DNA of 64,000 bases from Liolophura sinensis (Eukaryota; Mollusca; Polyplacophora; Chitonida; Chitonidae): the NCBI RefSeq assembly GCF_032854445.1, contig NC_088301.1:17929223-17993222 (forward strand), written 5' to 3'. Within the stretch, counting starts at the first letter, position 1; each line of letters begins with the position of its first letter. This document shows positions 29,301 to 38,115 of the stretch, piece after piece. The notes under the pieces are model-generated. The model worked only from the letters and a program-made list of their open reading frames with translations, had not been told where the DNA came from and searched no databases. The position numbers and the translations under genes were made by a program.

Positions 29301-32300
29301 GGATGTGGTCATGGAGACATTTGTTCATATTTATTTGTATATTCCCCCACACTCAGTCCAGCCTTACTACCCAGGGGCATTTGTGGTAAATTTTGCTTGG
29401 GAGCTCTTTGTGCTGTCTAACATTCATGACATTGTTGCTTACGTCATCATTTTGGAGTCATTTGTATGCACAAATTGGAGAGAGTGCTTTGAAGGTTGGC
29501 AGCGTTAAACATTTACAGGAGTTGATTCAAAGAGATACAAAGGGGTATCACAGTCTCTCTTGTAAAGTTCAGTATATACTGTTATTAATACATATACATC
29601 ATACTCTAAATCTTTCAATTTGTTCAGCCGCTAAAGCACTTTTTTCAGTGGAATTTATGCATATAATTATTACAAAAATGATGCTGAAAATGATTTATAT
29701 TCTTTTGGAACATTTAATTAATGACTATATTGGAGAACATGAATTATGGCCTTTGTTATTGTAGATAACGTAGACTTGTTTGTGGGTTTGATGAGTGAAA
29801 ACCCTCTACCTGGCTCTAAGTTGGGCCCCACCCTGATGTGTATGCTGGTTGATCAGTTCAAGAAACTCCGCTCTGGCGACAGGTAAGATAATGCATGTCA
29901 AAAACACCTGTCAATGTCATCAGATTTGATCAGAAAGTTAGTACTACGTGTATGAGCACATCATGCCACAGAAATCATGTTTAAGCAACAATATGACCTC
30001 TACCCTTACAGTAGTTAGATTTATATGGCGGTATGCCGTGAAGTATTCGTTTTAATGATATTTTGAAAAGCAGGGGGTCAAATCTTCTTCAGCAGAGCAA
30101 CTTTTGTTAATTTCAGGATTTTGATTGTGCATACATCGAAACATGAAAAAAAAATTGATAAATTAACTGAAACTTTAGTTGTAACCTCGTCCATACCACT
30201 ATTTGAGCTAGATGTACAGAACATGTAGACATACAATATATTCAGATATTCAATTTGTAAAATTCTTTACACAGATTACCACTTAAAGGTAGCTGTTGCA
30301 TTTTTATCATGCATCGAACACGTAGCATTTGTCATGCATCGTAAGAAGGGGTAAGAGATGAAAACCACTTTGAAAAGCTGTTGCAAGGCAGACTGTCTCA
30401 TGACCTACACCAGTATGATGTGGTTTATACTGGCATTTGTATCGTATCTGTTCTCTCAGCTCTAAGTCTGGGCATAGTCTAAAGGATAAAAAATAAGAAC
30501 TGTATTGTGGTTGCTTGTGCAGTTAGGATAGTCCACAACTGAACAGTTCACTGGTTGAGCTGTGTCGTAATATGACTGAAAAGTTGTTGAGTATGACGTT
30601 AAACCCCAAGCACTCACTTACTGACTGGTTGAGCTAGTGTCATCGTAATTAATTTAAACTGAGTGCATTTTTATGTGTTAATAGCATGATGATTCAGTGA
30701 GGCAGCATTTCAAGTACCAGTGTATGTCAGTCAGTATTGTAGAATCTTAAAGCAAACAGTCTCCAAATATGATAGCTGAACTGTTAATATGTTAAAAGGA
30801 CATCAACATACATGTGAACAAGTACATGTGCTGTAGCTCTGTACAAGGCATGAGTAAACTCCCACTGGCTTTCCTCTGTTCGACTTGCTCTCAAGACTGT
30901 TCTTTTATCACTCCAAGTGAAATCATTTACATACATGTACATTTATGGAACTGGGAATTATGTTTTTGCACAAAACTGAAAAGCGGAGAGCCAGTCTGAT
31001 ATAATTTACATGTATGCGTGTACATGTTGTTGCTCTGTACAGAACATTTATTTGTCTGTTCGGTCTCAGGGCTGTTCATTGGATGCCAGATAACATGAGA
31101 TAGTGTGTACTAGGTTGTGTGTCAATTAAAGGCAAAGAACACGGTAACATTAAGTATATGCCAGATGAAAGACCATCAGACATTGTCCACAAAAATAGTT
31201 GTATTTATTTTTTTAGATTACTGAGTAAAATATATTTAAACCTTTGGATGGTAGCCTTTTCCGACCATGTTGGGACCAGTGACGTTTTTCTCACAAACGC
31301 ACATAAACTGCTAGATGTCATAATTCTAAATGCACATACATATAGATCACGGAATGAACCTTGAAATGAACTGTTTCCGGTAAAAAGTAAGGATGTGACG
31401 TCACTCATATCTTCTGAGTCATTACAGGCCACCGTAGAATCTGAATTTTAAAACCATTTAACTCGGTTGGAAAAATTGTAAAAAAAATATATTAAAATTT
31501 TTTTGTGGACAGTGTTTAATGATCTTCCATCAGATACATTCTTCCTTTTAGTGTTTTCTTTGCCTTGCTTTTATGTCGAATATAAAGTCCCATTCAGCTA
31601 CAGGAACATGCAATGTAAGAGATAACCAGAAATCTTCATATATATATATATGTATATGTACATGTTTATGGTTGTGTTGTGTGTAGGTTTTGGTACGAGA
31701 ACCCTGGTGTATTCAGCCCTGCCCAGCTTGTGCAGATCAAACACTCCTCTCTCTCATCGGTCATCTGTCAGAGCAGTGACAGTATTGAGGAGATCCAGAG
31801 CGACGTCTTCCACATGGCACACCACCCCCAGGATTACCTCTCTTGCTCTAGGATACCCAAACTTGATCTTAAACTTTGGGCTGACTGCTGTGAAGGTTTG
31901 TGTCATTTTAGTTGTTCCCAAAGAAGTCGTCACAAATTCCATGTATTGGTTTTGCTGTTAAGTAGGTTTTGTGAATTCAGCTTCATCAGTCTGTAATTGT
32001 TTTACTGGGGGAATAACCTGAGTTAGTTAGATGACAAATGATCTTATTGTCCTTCTCTGTGGAACCTTTATGACGATTGTCTATTGATATTTTGGCAAGT
32101 ATTAGCATGACGCTGACAATTTAGTGATCTCTCATGTAACAAGGCAACCGGCATAATATGTGACTTGTCATTTCTTTAAGGCCATATAAGCATTGTCCAG
32201 CCATGATGGTACCATGACAAGGAATCTTGATCAGATTGTACTGTACGCCCATTATTCAGGTACAATGGAACATGATCCGACCGTGGTGGGCCCACCATAC

Positions 32301-34253
32301 GCCGACCGTGGAGCCATGATGGGCCTGTATGCGACTGTACTGTACCAATTCAACTTACAGCTTTTAAACTTGAGGTGCATATGTACCAATGATTGGCCCA
32401 GAAGCCTATCATAAAATGGATCCCATTGGGCTGATGTCGTGGTTGTGAAATCTTGTACTGATATAATTTTGCTTGTTTTCTCAGATTGTAACTCTGCAGG
32501 CCAGTTCAATACAATCACTGGTTTGTTCCGTGGACGACGCTCCCCTCAGCACAGTTATCCTAATGACTTTCCTCAAGGCCAGACTGGCTTCCAGCAGGTT
32601 AACATCCCACAGGCTGGCCACACCCACAACATTGCCGCCTCACATAACAATCATATTGACAGCAGTAGCACGCTCGGGACGACCTTCAAGACAGAAATGG
32701 AAGAGTTCACGCGGAGAATGCACGGCATGGAAGGCATGATGCATAAAATGACCAAGGACATCAAAAAACTGAAAAGAAAGGTAAAAAAAAAAGTGAAAAC
32801 AAAAGTAAAAAAAAATGAAAAGAAAGTTTAAAAAAAGTGAAAACAAAGGTAAAAAAAAATGAAAATGGGGGGGGGGGGAAAGAAAAGATAATAAAATAAG
32901 CTATATTTTTGCACATGTATATTTTCATTACTGAGTCCTGTTATGATATGTTGGATGGAATTTTAATTTGATAGTTCAGTAAATGATGCTATCATCGTCT
33001 CAAACTGTATCATTTGCCCGTAAAAGAGCAAGATTAATTCCAAAGATCAACCATATCCAAAGATGTTATTTCCAAAATTCTCTCCAGAGTGAAACTCAAA
33101 ATTAAGAAACATATATCCTACATGTATTACTAGTTCTGGTCATAGGACTGTACAAGAAAAGGAATAATCTCTCAGTAAAATGCTCTCTATCCCCACAGGT
33201 TAGGCGGATAGAGAAAGGCATGGAACACTCAGGAGGTGGCTGCATGGATGAACAAGAAAGGCCACGGAAGAACGATGAGAAGTGGAAAGTGCATGACTGT
33301 AAAACTTGTATATGCCAGGTAAGAGAACAGTTAAGCTTAAATTCACATCATTGTCCCGCAAGAAGTTGATTTCAAATTGCACGCAGTCCCCTTATTAAAT
33401 GAATGGATCGTCCAGGTTAAAAATTCATCAAAAATTCTACCGACCGACAGTGCAACTTACAGCATGTACCAAGCTGGTTGTGACATGTGAAAATCCAGGA
33501 GACTGGCAAGTATAGCCTGTATGTACATGTATTACAGCTAGCCTATAAATCACATTCTTAGACCAGATACAAATCTCTGTTTTTGGCATGAGAAAATTTG
33601 GAATTTTCATAATTAACTGTAGCTAGTATCAGTAGCTACAAAGAGTACTGATTTATAGAATTCAGTATTATGTAAAAACAAGTATGGTGGTGTTCCATCA
33701 AGAGGACCTTACTGTGCACAGTTTCCTCAAGGCTGTCTGTTGTTTCCTCAAGGCTGAATTGCTCCCTCCATGTATTGCATGGTTTCCTCCAAGCTGTGCA
33801 TGGTTTCCTCCAGGCTGTGTATATTTTCCCTCTTAACACTTTCCTTGAGGCTCTGCATAATTTCTTTCGTACTTTGACTGGTTTCCTTTAGGCTATGCAC
33901 CACTTTCTCTAGGCTCTCCATGGTTTTCCCCCAGGCTCTACATGATTTCCTCTAGACGCTGCGCTGCTTCCTCCAGGCTGTCGATGGTTTCCTTTTTGCC
34001 ATGCACAGTTTCCCCCAGGCTCTGCATGGTTTCATCCATCAATACATCCACATTCTGGAATAACAAATAAAGAAATTTGTATGTATATCTGGTTGACATA
34101 GGCTTGTAGTTAAATCGTCATCGTCTACTGTACTTACTGTGGTCTTGTTACTGTTTGCAGAAAGGCCAGGTACAGTGTGACACGATGCTCTGTCCAATCC
34201 CAACCTGTCATGAGCCCCGTAAAATCCCTGACCAGTGCTGTCCTGAGTGCTAA
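2275..34253 (+). CDS. PXDN: Peroxidasin (5' partial, 18 exons in window)
   Basis: Eighteen exons with GT/AG borders and matching phases join to 1370 codons plus TAA at 34251-34253. Domain order: LRR x3 (2275-15279), LRR C-cap (16568-16731), Ig1 (21652-22212), Ig2 (22822-23091), Ig3 (23701-24771), Ig4 (25435-25701), haem peroxidase (26175-31895), RGRR cleavage site and coiled coil (32485-33250), vWC (33224-34250). This order is diagnostic for peroxidasin, a secreted peroxidase that uses H2O2 and bromide to form sulfilimine cross-links in collagen IV of basement membranes. The distal His (28103-28105, FLDHD), the Arg/Glu pair in RANEQ and the proximal His (28850-28852, FRFGHS) are all present, so the enzyme should be active. 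Vertebrate peroxidasins are roughly 1480 aa, so about 100 N-terminal residues (signal peptide, LRR N-cap, first LRRs) are missing to the left. All three LRR exons are 72 bp with the same phase. No frameshift was seen. Confidence 0.96.
2929..3033. repeat. 27-bp tandem repeat, about 3.8 copies
   Basis: Unit AGGTTTAAAGGTTACATTGG followed by CAAATGA, nearly identical copies, with the first and last diverging. Confidence 0.92.
3355..3582 (+). repeat. SINE-A copy (diverged head)
   Basis: Contains ATAATGACCCAGGAGCCTCT, the body CAACCTGCAAATGGTCGTGG and the tail CCAATCAAATAAATAAATAA of the dispersed family described at 60875-61119. The tRNA-like head is degraded and a C9 run interrupts the body. Confidence 0.9.
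5634..6110. repeat. 25-bp minisatellite, about 19 copies
   Basis: Unit GATTGGTGTCTCCCTGAGAA plus CATAC/CATAT. Variants include ACAA for GGTG and single-base changes. It lacks stops on the - strand over long stretches, giving spurious ORFs of 92 and 129 codons. Confidence 0.95.
6089..6388. repeat. 96-bp tandem repeat, about 3 copies
   Basis: Starts ATTGGTGTGGTCAGAATTAC at 6255 and again at 6351, with an older diverged copy from about 6089. It begins inside the 25-bp array and reuses its TTGGTGT core, so it probably grew from it. Confidence 0.85.
8000..8071 (+). CDS. PXDN: Peroxidasin exon b: leucine-rich repeat
   Basis: 72-bp exon after TCTTTTCAG and before GTAAGT. It encodes [15 protein letters not shown] and the rest of one LRR, in the same phase as its neighbours. 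Confidence 0.94.
8157..8504. mobile_element. MITE-like element, copy 1
   Basis: About 348 bp bounded by imperfect terminal inverted repeats: AATAGGGGAGCTTTGAGGTC at the left, and GTTTGAACTCAGAACTGTCC plus TAT at the right, which reads as ATAGGACAGTTCTGAG on the other strand. Inside, next to each end, are CTCTTT- and TTTGTCACT-like matches. A second copy lies at 56033-56404. It has no coding capacity. Lies in the peroxidasin intron. Confidence 0.75.
10366..10540 (+). repeat. SINE-B body fragment
   Basis: GCCTCGCTTGGCGCTCAGCA, then GGTTGGCCAGGTGT and the CACTCACACTG-like end match the body of the SINE-B family (compare 58699-59066 and the variant at 38520). Head and tail are missing. Confidence 0.7.
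10572..10828 (+). repeat. SINE-A copy, near full length
   Basis: tRNA-like head with A box TGGCTCAGTTGG and B box GAGTTCAAGTCC, body CTCATGCTGGCTTTCTCTCC, and tail CACCAATCAAATAAATAAAT. Confidence 0.95.
14722..14935. repeat. 14-bp minisatellite (TGTATGTGTATACT)n
   Basis: About 15 copies of CTTGTATGTGTATA with ACATG and TTATGC variants. Because successive units shift the frame, it produces open frames of Cys/Tyr/Val on + and Tyr/Thr/His on -, which are artefacts. Confidence 0.95.
15208..15279 (+). CDS. PXDN: Peroxidasin exon c: leucine-rich repeat
   Basis: 72-bp exon after TTTTTTTCCAG and before GTGAGT. It encodes [15 protein letters not shown] and the rest of the last LRR; the split codon at its end joins to the RLDSN motif of the C-cap exon. 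Confidence 0.94.
15995..16130 (+). repeat. Old SINE-A 3' fragment
   Basis: GGTTTGTCAGGTCCTTGCCA ... GGCATTAAACAACAATTAAA aligns with the 3' half of SINE-A, with many substitutions. Older than its neighbour. Confidence 0.7.
16199..16418 (+). repeat. SINE-A copy, near full length
   Basis: Head GCCTCTGTGGCTCAGTTGGT, TAGCGCGCTAGC, B box GAGTTCAAGTCC and a diverged tail ending AAGTAAATAAATCA. About 30 bp of the body is missing compared with 52247-52517. Confidence 0.93.
16568..16731 (+). CDS. PXDN: Peroxidasin exon d: LRR C-terminal cap
   Basis: Encodes [20 protein letters not shown] and the following cap. The cysteines CDC, TC and FQC are those of an LRRCT domain. Donor GTAGGT after TGC-A was preferred to GTACAT four bases on, because only the first keeps the frame into the [12 protein letters not shown] start of Ig1. 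Confidence 0.92.
16893..17148 (+). repeat. Diverged SINE-B relative
   Basis: CATCACTCAGCGCTCAACAT, GGTTGGCCTGGTGTCAGTGT and the end ACTGAAAAATTGTTGGGTAT match SINE-B body and tail. The head is gone. Confidence 0.75.
17271..18000 (+). mobile_element. Diverged Helitron-like copy, opposite orientation
   Basis: Starts after an (ATT)n tract. It shows clear similarity to the reverse complement of the tandem units at 44.9-50.6 kb: CATGGCAGCCATCTTGGATT pairs with the units' GGCCGCCATATTGGATT; GCAGATTCCGAATCTG pairs with GATTCCGAATCTG; AGTTACGTAATTTCAGTGGC and GGTAGCTAGAAATGTG also match in order. Many substitutions and indels show an old copy. The 3' hairpin end was not found. Confidence 0.75.
20128..20301 (+). 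repeat. SINE-A copy, 5' truncated
   Basis: Begins at AATTCAAGTCCAGCTCATGC (B box) and runs to CACCAATCAAG followed by A18. The A-box region is missing, typical of incomplete reverse transcription. Confidence 0.9.
21652..21769 (+). CDS. PXDN: Peroxidasin exon e: Ig domain 1, first half
   Basis: Encodes [17 protein letters not shown] and [19 protein letters not shown]: the first cysteine and core Trp of an I-set Ig fold. Acceptor TTTGCCAG, donor GTAAGG. Phase 2 into the next exon. Confidence 0.93.
21957..22012 (+). repeat. Tail-only SINE-B insertion with 14-bp target duplication
   Basis: 56 bp of SINE-B 3' tail (GTCATATGACCCAAAAAATT ... CAAGCACTCAC) is flanked by perfect direct repeats TCTTTATGCGTGGT at 21943-21956 and 22013-22026. 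A recent, extremely truncated retroposition just before exon f. Confidence 0.92.
22046..22212 (+). CDS. PXDN: Peroxidasin exon f: Ig domain 1, second half
   Basis: Encodes [18 protein letters not shown] and [17 protein letters not shown]: the YxC motif closing Ig1, ending in LRYFGDP. Acceptor TTTCTGCAG, donor GTAAAT. A SINE fragment with perfect target duplication ends about 20 bp before this acceptor. Confidence 0.93.
22241..22430 (+). repeat. SINE-A copy, internally deleted
   Basis: Head AGCCCCTGTGGTTGACTGGT, body and tail AAGTGAAATATTCTTGAGTA and CATCAATCAAATCAATAAA. Diverged and shorter than full length. Confidence 0.85.
22822..23091 (+). CDS. PXDN: Peroxidasin exon g: Ig domain 2
   Basis: A complete I-set Ig domain in one 270-bp exon: [15 protein letters not shown], then [15 protein letters not shown]. 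Acceptor ATCCAG, donor GTAAGT. Confidence 0.95.
23701..23820 (+). CDS. PXDN: Peroxidasin exon h: Ig domain 3, first half
   Basis: Encodes [20 protein letters not shown] then [10 protein letters not shown]. Acceptor TTCTTCAG, donor GTAGGT. Too short for routine ORF calling but in phase with both neighbours. Confidence 0.92.
23996..24254 (+). repeat. SINE-A copy, near full length
   Basis: GGGGGCCTTCATGGCCGAGG head, CTCACCAATGCGGTTGCTGT, body and ATAAATAAATAAAT tail. Lies between the two halves of Ig domain 3. Confidence 0.93.
24610..24771 (+). CDS. PXDN: Peroxidasin exon i: Ig domain 3, second half
   Basis: Encodes [18 protein letters not shown] and [20 protein letters not shown]: the second cysteine of Ig3. 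Acceptor CACCCTCAG, donor GTAAGT. Confidence 0.92.
25435..25701 (+). CDS. PXDN: Peroxidasin exon j: Ig domain 4
   Basis: Single-exon I-set Ig domain: [19 protein letters not shown] then [16 protein letters not shown]. Acceptor CTATAG, donor GTAAGT. The last Ig before the peroxidase module. Confidence 0.95.
26175..26441 (+). CDS. PXDN: Peroxidasin exon k: helical linker / peroxidase N-term
   Basis: Encodes [20 protein letters not shown] and then [20 protein letters not shown], a mostly helical segment leading into the animal haem peroxidase domain. Acceptor GTGCAG, donor GTGAGG. Confidence 0.93.
26511..26632 (+). repeat. SINE-A 3' fragment
   Basis: GTGAATGGTCGTGGGTTTCC, CATAATGCTGGCCGCCATGG and AGTGAAGTATTCTTGTGTAC match the 3' half of SINE-A. 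The AAATAAAT tail has decayed. Confidence 0.82.
27205..27438 (+). CDS. PXDN: Peroxidasin exon l: peroxidase domain start
   Basis: Encodes [20 protein letters not shown] and [20 protein letters not shown]: the conserved R.DGTCNN..P.WG signature that opens peroxidase domains of the peroxidasin and thyroperoxidase class. Acceptor TTTGTAG, donor GTAAGA. Confidence 0.95.
27963..29255 (+). CDS. PXDN: Peroxidasin exon m: peroxidase catalytic core
   Basis: The largest exon (1293 bp) carries nearly all the active site. Distal His and haem-linking Asp lie in [14 protein letters not shown] (His codon 28103-28105). [16 protein letters not shown] is the conserved structural motif. [20 protein letters not shown] holds the Arg and Glu aligned with the mammalian peroxidase catalytic Arg and second haem-ester Glu. 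Proximal His is in [11 protein letters not shown] (28850-28852). [15 protein letters not shown] completes the core. All key residues are kept. Confidence 0.97.
29765..29882 (+). CDS. PXDN: Peroxidasin exon n: peroxidase domain
   Basis: Encodes [20 protein letters not shown] and [18 protein letters not shown]. Acceptor ATTGTAG, donor GTAAGA; the split Arg codon continues as [10 protein letters not shown]. Confidence 0.95.
29883..31686 (+). other. Peroxidasin intron after exon n
   Basis: 1.8 kb AT-rich intron. Apart from the SINE tail fragment and a short (AT)n at 31639-31652, no feature was recognised. Confidence 0.8.
30562..30623 (+). repeat. Tail-only SINE-B insertion with 12-bp target duplication
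   Basis: About 62 bp of SINE-B tail (GTCGTAATATGACTGAAAAG ... CAAGCACTCACTTACTG) lies between perfect repeats ACTGGTTGAGCT at 30550-30561 and 30624-30635. Confidence 0.92.
31687..31895 (+). CDS. PXDN: Peroxidasin exon o: peroxidase domain end
   Basis: Encodes [20 protein letters not shown] and [14 protein letters not shown], the terminal helix of the peroxidase domain. Acceptor GTGTAG. The donor GTTTGT is weak, but only it preserves the frame into the next exon. Confidence 0.93.
32485..32780 (+). CDS. PXDN: Peroxidasin exon p: cleavage site and coiled-coil linker
   Basis: Begins with [15 protein letters not shown] then RGRR (codons 32529-32540), matching the proprotein-convertase site known between the peroxidase and vWC domains of peroxidasins. 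A His/Asn/Gln-rich spacer follows, then [20 protein letters not shown] and IKKLKRK, a charged heptad-like helix of the type used for trimerisation. The donor GTAAAA starts an A-rich tract; see findings for intron retention. Confidence 0.92.
32781..32880. repeat. A-rich duplicated tract and poly-G run
   Basis: GTAAAAAAAAAAGTGAAAAC-type segments are repeated three times in diverging form right after the exon p donor, ending with a G12 run. The tract is one long purine-rich strand. Confidence 0.85.
33199..33318 (+). CDS. PXDN: Peroxidasin exon q: vWC domain, first part
   Basis: 40 codons in phase 0, [19 protein letters not shown] then [13 protein letters not shown]. It finishes the helix and supplies the first cysteines of the von Willebrand C domain. 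Acceptor CCCCACAG, donor GTAAGA. Confidence 0.93.
33695..34045. repeat. Degenerate 24-30 bp minisatellite
   Basis: Imperfect units around CATGGTTTCCTCCAGGCTGT fill much of the last peroxidasin intron. Read on the - strand, units encode runs like [11 protein letters not shown]. Units vary in length, so no frame stays open throughout. Confidence 0.8.
34161..34253 (+). CDS. PXDN: Peroxidasin exon r: vWC domain end and stop
   Basis: Encodes [19 protein letters not shown] then [11 protein letters not shown] and TAA. It completes the vWC cysteine pattern (CxxCxC, C, C, C, CCxxC). The protein ends directly after the final cysteine, with no C-terminal tail. Confidence 0.94.
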   Translation, partial: KGQVQCDTMLCPIPTCHEPRKIPDQCCPEC

Positions 34254-35610
34254 GTGCCGGTCACTACTGGACACCCTCTCATTTCCCACACTGCCAATGG
34301 TCACAGAATATAAGTCTTCTCAGGATCTCTTCTCTTGACACAAGCCAAACAAGGATGGCTTTCCCCAGAAAAGCAGATCTAACAGCAATGTTAATGTTTG
34401 CAGGTGTGACAATGCATAGATTGTTTTATGCCGGGAATACTGTATTTCACCTAAAGTTTAGCTTTTAAAAATGTACTTTAATGTGAACATAAAGTGTGCC
34501 ACTATGCATACATCGAAAAAATGATACAGGACAGAGTTATCACAGAAAAATATGTAAAAAAAAAAAACTCTATAAAGGTTTGAAAGCCAAGAAGATTAAG
34601 TTCAGCGCTGGAGATATGGCAGTGATGGACAATTCACTGCAAGTAGCCATGTTGTAGAAGTGCTTATGAACTTGGCCAATCACTAGCGCTGAAAGCGTCA
34701 CGTGATAATTGGCTGTCACATCAAAAACCTATTAGCTCTCGATTGTCAGTGTGGTTTCTTAGTGGGTAGACAGATATTGATGCAATTCAGTGGATTTCGC
34801 AGTTAGCTTAAGTGTCAAGCTGATGAATTTTGGACCGCAGGATACTGTTGTAACTTGTACCGGTGAGCTGGCAAGAAAACCGCCTTGAGAGTAATTGCTT
34901 GACGAAAACTATTGTGACTTTGCATTATTTTTCCCTCAGCAAATTCAGATTTATTGCAAAAATATCTTCCGAAAAACTGATTGTAAGAGTCCCATATCAA
35001 TCAGAAGATCCTGCTATGTTTGGTAAATTCCCTGAAGTCAGTACAGCAAGCTAGGCCAAATGCTTACCCATGCAGGAGAACAAGCAGGACTGCTAAAACA
35101 CAACGCTTGTGTTCTCGAGTGTCGACCTCACAGAGGGCCAAACTAAAAGAAATATCAGCCCTTTGAATATGGAATAGAGCTGGTTGGGTACCGGGCGTTT
35201 TTGTTTGTATCTTCTCATTGTCACATTCTTTAATACCGATGGTACGGAAGAGCTCCTTGGCTTTGTGATGTCACTCTAGATAGGTATAATATGGCAAAAT
35301 GCCGTCACCAAATGGGTGGATAGGTACTGACGATTGCTTGCTGTTTATTTTGTTGATATGTGGTGTCGAATTTTTAAAATATTTTTAGAACATTTCTGGC
35401 ATACTACTTTATTAATTATTTTTGCTTTAATGGCTGACTTTATGTTCACTTTAAGAAGCAATAAAGGCATTCAAATGCTGCTTTACTTTTTATGCCAGCA
35501 CTAAAGTTTTTGTTATAAAAACTTAAGAAATGCACTTTTAAGAAGCACATTTAAGGTGTTCAAATGATACCTTTTAATCCAATAAAAATTTGATCAAACT
35601 TCACATGAAA
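34254..35610 (+). other. PXDN: Peroxidasin 3' UTR and polyadenylation signals (inferred)
   Basis: AT-rich non-coding sequence after the stop. Two AATAAA hexamers, at 35460-35465 and 35581-35586, are the best candidates for transcript 3' ends. The extent is inferred. Confidence 0.5.
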
Positions 35611-37793
35611 CTTTTAAATGGCTCTAGCGAGGAATCATTCAGAATCAAGCAAAATGTATCGCTTAAAAAAAACAAAAGCTGATAGGTGAAATACAGTATT
35701 TACCATATTGCATGTTGTCTCAGAGAGCAGTAAAATACGCATGTAGATTTTCAAACTTAACATGCAATAAGCCAGTATTTAAACACTGTAGACTTTGTGA
35801 CCACTTTATTGTAATGCAATGTATTTTGTCTTTTAACCTTTTTACTCTTTACATTTTGCAAACTGTTCAAGCATTTTTATTATTAATAGTGTTATGATAT
35901 ACAACATATTTACAAAAAAAAAAAACAAACAAAATACATGATATTTAAATATTTCCTGTAGTAACTTTACTTAGACAATTTTTCCTTAGATATCGCCAGC
36001 TTTCTCATCCAGGCTAATCAATGACTACAATCAAAGATACCACTCATTTGCATATATCGATCATAACGACAATGTGCTGGTCACACACGTGTTGGTGAGA
36101 TTTGACGACAGAGTGCTGTACTTAATTATATTGTATAGCAAAGTTAAAATGCAAATCCAGGGATAGTTTTAAAGCATAAATACTTGTTTTTTTTTTAATA
36201 TCGACCTGATTTGTATGGAGGTTTTGAAGTTTTAGGGAGACTATAGAGTACTAAATGTGTGATACTGTAGCTCAACCAGACTTCTATTGGACAGAAGTTC
36301 ATACATGCGTGTTTTAATTGTGCGTCCAGCTGACTCGTGTTGTGTACGAAACTGCTGGCTGCATGTGCCTCTTGTTTAGTTATTGTTTTGTAATAAGGAC
36401 GTTTGACTTTCTGTCAAAATGAACTATTCCGTGTAAATTGTGCTAATGTTTTATCTACGACATTTTATAGTTAATTCTTAACTGATCCATTTATGATCTG
36501 TCTCTGCGGTATGTTTCTGTCATTTTTATACATTTAGGTAGAGCAATATACAATTGGCACATGCCATGAAATAAATTCCTGTATGATGACGGTATAGATT
36601 TTTGTATTTCATGCGTGTTGCAGGATAACATTGCAGTTAAAATGTGATCCCTCAGAAATAGAAATTCCTAATGTTTTTAGGAGTAATGCATATTTAATGT
36701 TTTCTACTGGTATTTTGCAAGAGTTACCTCATTTCTGTGAAATCTTATATCAAGTTAAAACCATCAATATTGTACATGTAGATATATTGTTTATTGAAAG
36801 AACATGTCTTTCAGTTTGTATTCAACAGATTTGAGAGGCTAGAAACAGCATTTAACATAACAAACACCGTAATCCTAATGAGTGAAAAAGTGGAAAATTA
36901 CTGTAGGCAAATAAAATCTGGTGCCTGATGTCCTATTTTCTTGCATCCCACCAGGCATCCAGGTTGATTGCTTCTCATCCAGATCTTTTCCTATTGAAGC
37001 TATTAGTATTGATAGCACCAAATTGTTTGGATTTGTTTGGGGTTTTTTGCCTTCTTTTTTTTTTTTAGGGATGTTGTGGGAGCATGCAAATTAAATGATG
37101 TAATCCTGTTAGCTGATCAGGAGTTTTAAACAGGCAAAATGTTGCATGTTCAAGATTTAATAGATTTTTATGGGTTTTTGTTCACAATCACAGAGGCCAA
37201 ATTTGTTGAAAATAGCAAAATTTTATGATATTCCACCATTGTCTTTAAGAAAAGGTCTATCCTTGGTGTAACACTGCATGGAAATAATCAGGCAGCCTGC
37301 ACTTCTGGTTATCCTGGCCTAATCAGTCAAGTATACACTGACCATTTTATTAGCTGTATGATGCCATCATCAAAGTTTGTCTTTCAACAAACTTTAAAAA
37401 CATAATAAATTATTCTTTCTTTGGTGTTTCTTATACCAAAACAAGACATTACTTGAAAATATGTATGTAATAGGCCTACATTAATGATGTTACTTTGAAG
37501 TATGACACATTTTGTACATGTAGGTACAACTGTTAGTACAGTCAAGATGTAAAGCCTTTTATGTCTGCCAGTGGTTAAAGAATTTCAGTTACTTGTTTGT
37601 GTGTTGTTTTTTTTTTTCAGCACCAAGTCTATAAGTTCTAGAAGATATATTTCGATATATCCATAATAATACTTCACAAGCATTTACACAGTACATGTAC
37701 ATGTGTGTATGACATATATCTTGTGGTGCACTATTTTTTTGTCTTCTGTTCTACCATCATGTGGTTTATGTGACTTGTTTCAGTTTTTTTCTT

Positions 37794-37829
<36 letters not shown>

Positions 37830-38115
37830 GATTTGAGAAATACAGAAATGATCCATAAGCCAAATGTGTTGGTGTTTTTTTTTTTGATTTTTTACAGGAA
37901 TGGGTCAGTAACCAAGTTTAACACGATTATCAGAGGATAAGATTATATCTGAACATAGACCCTGTCATTAGTTGAAATGGTAGATGCTAAGATATGGATA
38001 GTTATTGGTGGAGTTGATTTTTATTCAACACTGATACATGTACGTGTAGCACGTGTTAATGACACTATTTTCAGCATCCGATTCTGTGCTACATCCATAA
38101 AGTGCCATCCTACAG

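Noticed and set aside
32284-32297. Perfect 14-bp palindrome TGGTGGGCCCACCA in a peroxidasin intron
   Set aside because: A single short palindrome with no repeated or conserved context; expected occasionally by chance.
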